Shown here piece after piece: positions 34,109-41,175 of a stretch of 64,000 bases of DNA; positions within the stretch are counted from its first letter, which is position 1; each line of letters opens with the position of its first letter. The notes beneath the pieces are model-generated. The model did no database searches. It was not told where the DNA came from and was given only the letters and a program-made list of their open reading frames with translations. The DNA comes from Falsiroseomonas sp051433195 (GTDB lineage Bacteria > Pseudomonadota > Alphaproteobacteria > Acetobacterales > Acetobacteraceae): assembly GCF_051433195.1 (NCBI RefSeq), contig NZ_JBHMFT010000012.1, forward strand, positions 62,001 to 126,000, read 5' to 3'. The position numbers were made by a program, and so were the translations under genes.

Positions 34109-36082
34109 ATGATCGACCTGTTCTTCGCGACGCTCAGCAGCCTGCTGACCTTGCAGCACATGGGCTACATGCTGGCGGGCGTCAGCCTGGGGCTCGTGAT
34201 CGGCGTGCTGCCGGGGGTGGGCGGCATCGCCGGCCTGTCGCTGCTGCTGCCCTTCCTGTACGGCATGAACGAGACCTCCGCGCTCGCCATGCTGATCGGC
34301 CTGCTGGCCATCGTGCCGACGGCGGATACGTTTACGTCCATCCTGATGGGCATCCCGGGCTCCTCCGCCTCCCAGGCCACGGTGATGGATGGGTTTCCGC
34401 TGGCCAAGCAGGGCCAGGCGGCGCGGGCCCTGTCGGCGGCCTTCGCGGCGTCGATGATCGGCGGGCTGTTCGGCGCGCTGCTGCTGACCTTCGCGGTGCT
34501 GGTGGCGAGCCCGATCATCCTGTCCTTCGGCTCCGCCGAATTGTTCATGCTGACGCTGTTCGGGCTTTCCATGGTGGGCGTGCTGTCGGGCGCCAACATG
34601 GTGAAGGGCATCGCCTCCGCCTGCCTCGGCCTCGCCTTCGGCCTGGTTGGCGCGGCGCCGGCGACCAGCGAGTACCGCATGGATTTCGGCCTGCTGTACC
34701 TCAGCGACGGCATCCCGCTGGTGGCCGTGGCACTCGGCATCTTCGCATTGCCGGAGATCCTGGACCTGCTGCGTGGCGGCGGGGCGATCGCGCAGGGCGC
34801 GCCGCTCGGCAAAGGCTGGTACCGCGGCGTGTCCGACACGCTGCGGAACATCTGGCTGACGCTGCGCTGTTCCGGCATCGGCGCGCTGATCGGCGCCATC
34901 CCCGGCATCGGCGGCAGCGTGGTGGACTGGATCGCCTACGGCCACGTCGTGCAGACCAGCAAGGACCGGTCGCAGTTCGGCAAGGGCGACATCCGCGGCG
35001 TGATCGCGCCGGAATCGGCCAACAACGCCACCGCCGCCGGCGCGCTGCTGCCGACGCTGCTGTTCGGCATCCCCGGCTCCGGGTCGATGGCGATCTTCCT
35101 GGCGGCGATGATCCTGCTCGGCATCCAGCCGGGCCCCGGCATGGCGAACGAGAACCTGTCCGTCACCTACACCATCATCTGGTCGCTCGCGATCGCCAAC
35201 GTCATCGGCACCGCGATGTGCATCCTGCTGGCGCCGGGCATCGCGAAGCTGACGGCGGTGCGCTACGCGCTGATCGCGCCCTTCATGATCATGGTGATCT
35301 GCTTCGCGGCCTTCCAGGCGACGCGCAGCTTCGCGGATCTGATGGCGCTGCTGGCGATGGGGCTGGTCGGCCTGTTCATGCGCCGCTTCGGCTGGTCCCG
35401 CCCCGCCTTCCTGATCGGCTTCGTGCTGGCGCTGGGTGGCGAGCGGTATCTGTACCAGGCGGTGCAGTTCTACGGCTGGGGCTTCGTGACGCGGCCGCTG
35501 GTGCTGGTGATCGGCGCGATCACGCTGCTGTCGATCTATTTCGGCCTGCGCGGCACCAAGGTGGGCGCGACGAAGATCGAATCCGAGGGCTCGGCGGCCG
35601 CGTCGGTCGCGCAGCGCATGACGCCGCAGATCGTCTTCACGCTGGTCACGCTCGGCGCCTTCGGCTTCGCCATCCAGCAGGGGCTTCAGGTTTCGTTCCT
35701 GGCGATGATCTTCCCGGTCAGCGTCGGCGTGGTCGGTGGCCTCGCGGCGCTGCTGCTGCTGGTGCAGCAGGTGCGCGGGCCTGTGGCGGCGGGGTCGGCC
35801 AATTTCGATGGCGAGGCGAACGCCACGGATGGTGGTCCCTGGCGCTTCCTGTTCTGGTTCCTGGGCTTCATGGCCGCGATCGGCCTGGTCGGCTTCTTCG
35901 CCGCCCTGATCGGCTTCTTCCTGGCCTTCCTCCGCATCATCGCGCGCTCCTCCTGGCTCCAGGCGGTGCTGCTGACGGCGGGTGCGGCGGGGCTGATGCT
36001 CGGGCTGGCGAACGCGCTGAACCTGGTCTTCCCCGGCGGGCTGCTGCAGGAGTACTACGACCTGCCCTGGCCGTTCCGCTGA
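34109..36082 (+). CDS. tctA: Tripartite tricarboxylate transporter permease, TctA-TctB fusion
   Basis: A 657-residue inner-membrane protein. Residues 1 to about 490 are a TctA permease, with GLVIGVLPGVGGIAGLSLL, MGIPGSSASQATVMDGFPLA and ANNATAAGALLPTLLFGIPG. After a linker (GTKVGATKIESEGSAAA), residues 510-657 add about four helices ending NLVFPGGLLQ, which matches the size and topology of the small subunit TctB. No separate tctB is present, so this looks like a natural fusion. It follows the TctC-like receptor and precedes the PrpF-type isomerase by 20 bases. The substrate is probably a di- or tricarboxylate. Confidence 0.88.
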   Translation: MIDLFFATLSSLLTLQHMGYMLAGVSLGLVIGVLPGVGGIAGLSLLLPFLYGMNETSALAMLIGLLAIVPTADTFTSILMGIPGSSASQATVMDGFPLAKQGQAARALSAAFAASMIGGLFGALLLTFAVLVASPIILSFGSAELFMLTLFGLSMVGVLSGANMVKGIASACLGLAFGLVGAAPATSEYRMDFGLLYLSDGIPLVAVALGIFALPEILDLLRGGGAIAQGAPLGKGWYRGVSDTLRNIWLTLRCSGIGALIGAIPGIGGSVVDWIAYGHVVQTSKDRSQFGKGDIRGVIAPESANNATAAGALLPTLLFGIPGSGSMAIFLAAMILLGIQPGPGMANENLSVTYTIIWSLAIANVIGTAMCILLAPGIAKLTAVRYALIAPFMIMVICFAAFQATRSFADLMALLAMGLVGLFMRRFGWSRPAFLIGFVLALGGERYLYQAVQFYGWGFVTRPLVLVIGAITLLSIYFGLRGTKVGATKIESEGSAAASVAQRMTPQIVFTLVTLGAFGFAIQQGLQVSFLAMIFPVSVGVVGGLAALLLLVQQVRGPVAAGSANFDGEANATDGGPWRFLFWFLGFMAAIGLVGFFAALIGFFLAFLRIIARSSWLQAVLLTAGAAGLMLGLANALNLVFPGGLLQEYYDLPWPFR

Positions 36083-36102
36083 GACCGCCGCAAGGACCAC
36101 CC

Positions 36103-37209
36103 ATGACACTGCAAACCGCCATCCCCTGCACCTTCATGCGCGGCGGCACCAGCCGCGGCCCCTACTTCCTGCGCGGCGACCTGCCGGCGGACCGTGACGC
36201 CGCGGGGCGCGTGCTGATGGCGGTGATGGGATCCCCGGATGCGCGGCAGATCAACGGCCTCGGCGGGTCCACCACGCTGACCAGCAAGACCGTGATGGTG
36301 AGCCTGGCGGAACCCGGCCAGAAGCAGCAGGTGGACTACCTGTTCGCGCAGGTATCCGTGGACAAGGCCTTCGTGGACTGGGGCCCCACCTGCGGCAACA
36401 TGCTGGCCGGCATCGGCCCCTTCGCGATCGAAAGCGGCCTGGTGCCGGCCGAGGATGGCGAGACCCGTGTGCTGATCCGCGCCGTCAACACCGGCGCGCT
36501 GATCGAGGCGGTGGTGCAGACGCCAGGCGGCCGCGTGACCTATGACGGCAATGCCAGCATCGCCGGCGTGCCCGGCACCGCCGCCCCCATCGTGCTGAAT
36601 TTTGCGGACGCCGTCGGCGGCGCCACCGGCAAGCTGATGCCGACGGGCAATCCCCTGGACCACATCGAAGGTGTCGACGTCACCTGCCTCGACGTGGCGA
36701 TGCCCGTGGTGATCGCCCGTGCCCGCGACCTCGGCAAGACGGCGCGGGAGACGGCGAAGGAGTTGGATGCGGACCGGGACTTCATGGACCGCATCGAGCG
36801 CATCCGCCGCGCCGCCGGCCTCGCCATGGGCATGGGCGACGTGGCGGGCAAGGTGATGCCGAAATTCGCCATGGTCGGCGAACCCGCCGGCGGCCGCGGC
36901 GTCGCCGCGCGCTACTTCACGCCGCTGGCCACGCATGAGGCGATGGCGGTGACGGGCGGCATCTGCATCGCCAGCGCCTGCAAGCTGCCCGGCACGGTCG
37001 CCGCAGGCATCGCCGTGGTGGATGACGCGGCGCGGGAGATGGTGGTGCTGGAACACCCGACCGGGGTGATGGAGGCCGTGATCACCACCGGCACCGCGGA
37101 AGACGGCAGCGCCACCATCCTCGGCGGCGGCACGCTGCGCACGGCGCGGCGCATCATGAAGGGCGAGGTCTACATCCCCGCCACCGTCTGGGACGGCTCC
37201 ACGGGCTGA
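36103..37209 (+). CDS. PrpF family isomerase (4-oxalomesaconate tautomerase-like)
   Basis: A 368-residue double-hotdog isomerase of the PrpF family. FMRGGTSRGPYF (11-22) and WGPTCGNMLAGIGPFAIE, with the likely catalytic C97, are diagnostic. GalD-type 4-oxalomesaconate tautomerases and PrpF 2-methylaconitate isomerases share these features. The length and neighbours (a tricarboxylate transporter, and PobA elsewhere in the window) favour an unsaturated tricarboxylate substrate such as 4-oxalomesaconate. The last 40 bases overlap the convergent sensor kinase gene. Confidence 0.87.
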   Translation: MTLQTAIPCTFMRGGTSRGPYFLRGDLPADRDAAGRVLMAVMGSPDARQINGLGGSTTLTSKTVMVSLAEPGQKQQVDYLFAQVSVDKAFVDWGPTCGNMLAGIGPFAIESGLVPAEDGETRVLIRAVNTGALIEAVVQTPGGRVTYDGNASIAGVPGTAAPIVLNFADAVGGATGKLMPTGNPLDHIEGVDVTCLDVAMPVVIARARDLGKTARETAKELDADRDFMDRIERIRRAAGLAMGMGDVAGKVMPKFAMVGEPAGGRGVAARYFTPLATHEAMAVTGGICIASACKLPGTVAAGIAVVDDAAREMVVLEHPTGVMEAVITTGTAEDGSATILGGGTLRTARRIMKGEVYIPATVWDGSTG

Positions 37210-39107
37210 TCCGCCAGCCCGGTGTCTTCATTGGCCAGCGGCACCTCGATGCCGCAGGCCAGGCCGGATTCCCGCCAGTCCAGCGAGAGCGATCCGCCGA
37301 GCTGCCGCCGGATCGTCCCATCCAGCACCCGCGCGCCGAAGCCATGCCGGCCCGGCGGGGCGGCGATGGCCGGGCCGCCGCTTTCGCGCCATTGCAGGCA
37401 CAGCCGCGCGGATTCATCGTCACGCTGACGGGGGCAGCGTTCCCAGGTGATGTGGACCTGCCCGGCCTCGACGGACAGCGCGCCATGCTTCGCGGCATTC
37501 GTCGCCAGTTCATGCACCGCCATCGCCAGCGGCTGCGCCATCCCCGGCGGCAGTACCAGCGGCGGGCCGCTCATCTGCACGCGCGCGCCGCCGAGGAAGG
37601 GCGCGAGTTCCCCCCGCAGCAGCGTGTCCAGGTCGGCGCCGGCCCATTGTTCCTCCGCCAGCAGGGTCTGCGCCCGAGCCAGCGCGGCGACACGGCCCTC
37701 GACGATGCTGGCGAAGCTCGAGAGATTCTCCGCCCGGGTCAGGCGCAGGATGGTCTGCACCACCGCCAGCGCGTTCTTCGCCCGATGGTCGACCTCCCGC
37801 GTCAGCAGGGCCTGGCGTTCCTCCCCGGCGCGGCGGCGGGTGACGTCCTGCCCGATGCGCAGGAAACCGCGGATGCGCCCATCCGCGTGGCGCATCGCCG
37901 AGACGCTGCCCTCGATGAAGACGCGGATGCCGTCATGCCGCAGGCGCCAGCCGACATCCGGTGCCGTGCCGTCGCGGCGCGCCAGGGCGAGCTGCCGCTC
38001 GGGCTGCCGGCCGTCCCGGTCCTCCGGCGTGAAGGTGATGGCGGCGGGGCGGCCGATGGCCTGGTCCTCGGTCCGGCCGAACACCGCGGCGGCGCCGGGC
38101 GGCCACAGGTCGATCAGACCCTCCGCGTCAGTGGTGAAGATGGCGTAGTCGCGGGCCCCCTCGACGATCAGCCGCAGCCGTTCCTCGCGGTCCGACAGCG
38201 CCATCTCGGCGCGGCGGCGCTTGGTGATGTCGTTGAACAGGATCGCGACACGGCGCTGCGCCGGATCGCCGACACGGAAGGCATAGACGTCGTACCAACG
38301 ATCATCGAGGCCGGCCGCGTGGTTCTCGAATCGCGTCGGCGCGCCGGTCAGGGCCACGTCGCCATAGATCTGGAACCAGTACGGCTCGAGATCCGGGACC
38401 AGTTCCAGGGCGGTCCGTCCTTCCGCGTCCTGCAGGCCGGTATGGCGCAGGAAGGCGGGGTTCACCTCGACGAAGCGGTAGTCGCAAGCGCGGCCCTCGG
38501 CGTCGAACAGCACCTCGACAATGCAGAAGGCCTCGTCGATCGCCTGGAACAGCATGCTGTAGCGCGCCTCGGCATCCTGCCGTGCGTGCACCCGCCGGGT
38601 CGTTTCGTGGCACAGCACCAGCACGCCGCCGACGCCATGCTGGGCGGCCGGGTCGTCGATCGGGCCGAAGCTGTAGGTCCAGTAGACCTCTTCCTGGCGG
38701 CCAAAGCGCCAGATCGGAACCAGGTGGTCCTCGTGCCAGGTCGGCTCGCCGCCCTGCATCACCTGGTCCACCTGCCAGCCGATCAGCGGCCAAGCCTCCG
38801 GCATCGCCTCCCGGAAGGGAATCCCGAGGATGCGGGGATGCGCCTCCGGACCCAGCGAGGCGGCGTAGGCGTCGTTGTAGAGGCAGCGATGATCCGGGCC
38901 CCAGAAGATGAACACCGGGTGCCGCGTGGTCAACATCAGGCGGAGCGCGGTGCGCAGCCCCTGCGGCCAGGCCTCGATCGGGCCGAGCGGCGTTGCCGCC
39001 CAGTCATGTGCCCGGATGCGCGCACCCATCTCGCCACCCGCCGCGATGGCGGTCGGACCGGGTCTTGGTGCGACGTGCCGCGTTGCGGAGGGGCCAGGGT
39101 TTTGCAT
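37170..39107 (-). CDS. HWE-family sensor histidine kinase with PAS domains
   Basis: A 645-residue soluble kinase. Three PAS-like regions precede the kinase core: about 35-165 (VFIFWGPDHRCLYNDAYA), 175-300 (VEVNPAFLRHTGL) and 305-425 (AVFGRTEDQAIGRP). The HWE dimerisation domain has H441 in REVDHRAKNALAVVQ. The ATPase domain carries HELATNAAKHGAL and WRESGG, the features that name the HWE family. There are no transmembrane segments. HWE kinases often act in light sensing or the general stress response. Its 3' end overlaps the convergent isomerase gene by 40 bases. Confidence 0.93.
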   Translation of the reverse strand: MQNPGPSATRHVAPRPGPTAIAAGGEMGARIRAHDWAATPLGPIEAWPQGLRTALRLMLTTRHPVFIFWGPDHRCLYNDAYAASLGPEAHPRILGIPFREAMPEAWPLIGWQVDQVMQGGEPTWHEDHLVPIWRFGRQEEVYWTYSFGPIDDPAAQHGVGGVLVLCHETTRRVHARQDAEARYSMLFQAIDEAFCIVEVLFDAEGRACDYRFVEVNPAFLRHTGLQDAEGRTALELVPDLEPYWFQIYGDVALTGAPTRFENHAAGLDDRWYDVYAFRVGDPAQRRVAILFNDITKRRRAEMALSDREERLRLIVEGARDYAIFTTDAEGLIDLWPPGAAAVFGRTEDQAIGRPAAITFTPEDRDGRQPERQLALARRDGTAPDVGWRLRHDGIRVFIEGSVSAMRHADGRIRGFLRIGQDVTRRRAGEERQALLTREVDHRAKNALAVVQTILRLTRAENLSSFASIVEGRVAALARAQTLLAEEQWAGADLDTLLRGELAPFLGGARVQMSGPPLVLPPGMAQPLAMAVHELATNAAKHGALSVEAGQVHITWERCPRQRDDESARLCLQWRESGGPAIAAPPGRHGFGARVLDGTIRRQLGGSLSLDWRESGLACGIEVPLANEDTGLADQPVEPSQTVAGM

Positions 39108-39161
39108 GTGCTATGGCAACGACGTAGCGGCCCAAGGGTTCAAGTCAACCTGAACGATAAG

Positions 39162-40355
39162 TCACAGGGGCTTGCCAGGCTCAATCAGGCCGTGATGCGC
39201 GAGGCCGCCGAGCAGCGCGGCGACATCCCGGCGCAGCCGGTCGGTGGGGATGTCGGCGAAGACCTCGGCCAGCGCATCCGCAAGTTCCGTGGCGCTGGCC
39301 GGCTCCTCCAGCATCGCCCAGACGGCATGGGCCACGGCGTTGAGCTGCCAGAAGCCGGCCTCCCCGGCATGCCACAGGAAGGCGGCCTCCCCGTGCCGCC
39401 GCAGCACGACGCAGGTGGCGCGGCGGTAGGTCTGGTGCTGCGGCACGGGCACAAGCCGCGTCGGGCTTGGCGGGATTTCCGGGCCGAGCGCGGGCGGCGG
39501 TCCGGCCGCCGCCTGGCCGAAGGCCCGGCGCAGCAGCGCGACGGCGTCCTCCAGCCCGGAATAGACCAGCTTCACGCAGGTCAGGCCGGCGGCCAGGGAT
39601 CGCGCGGCCCCGAAGGCCGCGTCGGGCGTGCCGGCCATGTTGCGCGCGAGCAGGTGGTGCAGCGCCTCGGCCGGTGCCACGCGGTGCAGGCGCGCCGCCC
39701 CGCGCGGCCGGCGTTGCAGCACCACGAGGGCGGCCAGCGCGGCGCGGGTGCCGTGCGGTACCAGGTTCGGCGTCGCCACATAGGCATAGCGCCCATCGCT
39801 CGGCCCGGCCCGGCGGGCGACATGGGCGCGGAAATCGTCGCTGGATGCGGCGGGCAGCGGCAGGCGCAGGCGCGGCGCGATGCCCAGCGCATGGGCCTGG
39901 CCATCCGGCAGCAGCGGCAGCACGTCGTCGCCGAAGATCTCGAGATCCGGCTCCGCACCCAGCCGGGCGACCAGCGTGCTCTTGCCGGCATGGGCGCTGC
40001 CGGCCAGGGCGATGAGGCGGCCGGCGATGCGGAAGGCCCCGCAATGCAGCGCCAGGCTGCCCGGGCGCTGCTCGTAGAAGCCCTGCGCCAGGTCCGCCAC
40101 CAGCCCGCACAGCGCGCCGGCGGTGGACAGGCCGGGCAGCGGCGCGTCCAGCAGGGCGGAGTGCAGGCGGTAGCCGCCATCCTGCGGCACCAGCCAGGCC
40201 AGTGCATCGGCCGGGATGTGCGCCGCATGGCTGACGCGCGGGGTCCAGCCGCGCAGGATCCGGTCCAGGCCCTGCGTCAGGCCGGCATCGTCCGGCAGCA
40301 GCACCGGCCGCGCCAGGCCAGGGAAATCCAGTCGCAACCACTCCGCGACCGGCAT
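39162..40355 (-). CDS. HPr-kinase-like P-loop kinase fused to a PqqD-like domain
   Basis: A 397-residue cytoplasmic protein. The middle part is an HprK-like kinase with P-loop GSAHAGKST (119-127) and acidic pair FGDDVL (141-146). The C-terminal 80 residues (about 315-395) look like PqqD, the domain that binds leader peptides in RiPP pathways (AFLWHAGEAGFWQLNAVAHA, then an ADALAEVF helix). Known relatives phosphorylate serine in HPr or in lasso peptides. It lies 24 bases after a gene for a short Tat-signal peptide with a Ser-Arg-Pro repeat tail, a plausible substrate. Function is inferred from domains and neighbours. Confidence 0.75.
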   Translation of the reverse strand: MPVAEWLRLDFPGLARPVLLPDDAGLTQGLDRILRGWTPRVSHAAHIPADALAWLVPQDGGYRLHSALLDAPLPGLSTAGALCGLVADLAQGFYEQRPGSLALHCGAFRIAGRLIALAGSAHAGKSTLVARLGAEPDLEIFGDDVLPLLPDGQAHALGIAPRLRLPLPAASSDDFRAHVARRAGPSDGRYAYVATPNLVPHGTRAALAALVVLQRRPRGAARLHRVAPAEALHHLLARNMAGTPDAAFGAARSLAAGLTCVKLVYSGLEDAVALLRRAFGQAAAGPPPALGPEIPPSPTRLVPVPQHQTYRRATCVVLRRHGEAAFLWHAGEAGFWQLNAVAHAVWAMLEEPASATELADALAEVFADIPTDRLRRDVAALLGGLAHHGLIEPGKPL

Positions 40356-40379
40356 GACCCCCGTTACGTCCCCGCGCAG

Positions 40380-40610
40380 CTAGCGGCTCGGCCGGGAGGG
40401 CCGCGAGGGCCGCGAGGCGCGCGGACCGCGCACCCGGGACGGGCGCGAGGGGGCCGAGGGGCGGGAGACGTTGGCCAGATGCTGCGCGCGGACCTCCGAA
40501 AGCCCGAACAGCGTCGGCGCCACGTAGCCGGCGCCGGCCGCCAGACCCAGCCGTGCGAGCATGCGGCGGCGCGAGGAGGCGGGGTTGGCGGGGTTCGACA
40601 TGGGACTCAT
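40380..40610 (-). CDS. Small Tat-signal peptide with Ser-Arg-Pro repeat tail
   Basis: A 76-residue product (or 73 if the second ATG at 40601 is used). Residues 13-43 form a twin-arginine signal (SSRRRMLARLGLAAGAGYVA, ending VRAQ). The remainder is a short basic tail of repeated SRPSRP units, ending SRPSRPSRPSR. It has no resemblance to an enzyme. It is the first gene of a two-gene unit with the HprK-PqqD fusion, and a 28-bp tandem array lies about 55 bases upstream. It may be a modified exported peptide; an alternative is a structural or cell-wall-binding peptide. Confidence 0.7.
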   Translation of the reverse strand: MSPMSNPANPASSRRRMLARLGLAAGAGYVAPTLFGLSEVRAQHLANVSRPSAPSRPSRVRGPRASRPSRPSRPSR

Positions 40611-40664
40611 CCTTTCCGGGACTTCATGAAGATCGGCTTCAGGGCGGCTACGCTGGCGGGCAGT

Positions 40665-40888
40665 GTCAGGCGGCTCCGCCGCCGGGGCAGGTGTCAGGCG
40701 GCTCCGCCGCCGGGGCAGGTGTCAGGCGGCTCCGCCGCCGGGGCAGGTGTCAGGCGGCTCGGCCGCCGGGGCAGGTGTCAGGCGGCTCGGCCGCCGGGGC
40801 AGGTGTCAGGCGGCTCCGCCGCCGAGGCAGGTGTCAGGCGGCTCCGCCGCCGAGGCAGGTGTCAGGCGGCTCCGCCGCCGGGGCAGGT
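40665..40888. repeat. 28-bp tandem repeat array, 8 units
   Basis: Eight head-to-tail copies of a 28-bp unit starting GTCAGGCGGCTCCGCCGCC, with no spacers. Unit starts are 40665, 40693, 40721, 40749, 40777, 40805, 40833 and 40861. Each unit contains a GGCGGC-TCC-GCCGCC inverted repeat. Units 4-5 have C to G in the core (TCGGCC) and units 6-7 have GAGG instead of GGGG, so variants occur as adjacent pairs, a sign of expansion by slippage. The 28-bp length is not a multiple of three, so it is not a protein repeat. It lies between the Tat-peptide gene and the hybrid kinase gene, upstream of both. Confidence 0.95.
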
Positions 40889-41175
40889 CCTGCGGTAAGG
40901 ATCCTGACCGCCGCCAGCATTCGCCGTGATTTGTGCCACCGGAAGGGCGAATCATGGCGGCAATCGGCGCTCGCCTCGAAGCGCCGAGCACGTCGCAGCC
41001 CCGAAGGCCTGGATGGACACCGGTTCATCAGGCAGGCCGCGGCGTTCGCGGACGTTTTCGACGGGCAGCGGGCCGGCATCACGATGAGGCGATTGACCGG
41101 CTGTGCCGACGCGATATCGTCACGATCCGGCGGTCGCCGCCCGCGTGGCGCGCCGGCCCATCGGGGAACAGCACC
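40889..41175. other. Non-coding stretch upstream of hybrid kinase
   Basis: Between the tandem array and the kinase start there is about 290 bases with no gene I can support. The kinase frame is open here but its translation is Arg/Pro/Gly-rich and unlike the rest of the protein. A second frame reads GLDGHRFIRQAAAFADVFDG, which resembles coding sequence but has no supported start or family. A decayed gene fragment is possible. Confidence 0.4.

Noticed and set aside
32738..36109. Long minus-strand open frame (over 1100 codons)
   Set aside because: Antisense to the TctC receptor and TctA-TctB permease genes, with no recognisable domain and a skewed Arg/His/Gln composition.
40665..40888. CRISPR array
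   Set aside because: The 28-bp repeats are directly contiguous with no spacers, and no cas genes are present.
37344..40898. Long plus-strand open frame ending in the tandem repeats
   Set aside because: Antisense to the HWE kinase, the HprK-PqqD fusion and the Tat-peptide gene, all of which have clear motifs.
40933..41175. N-terminal extension of the hybrid kinase to an upstream ATG
   Set aside because: The extra 81 residues are Arg/Pro/Gly-rich and unlike the following GAF-like domain; GTG 41176 behind GGGGAAC is a better start.
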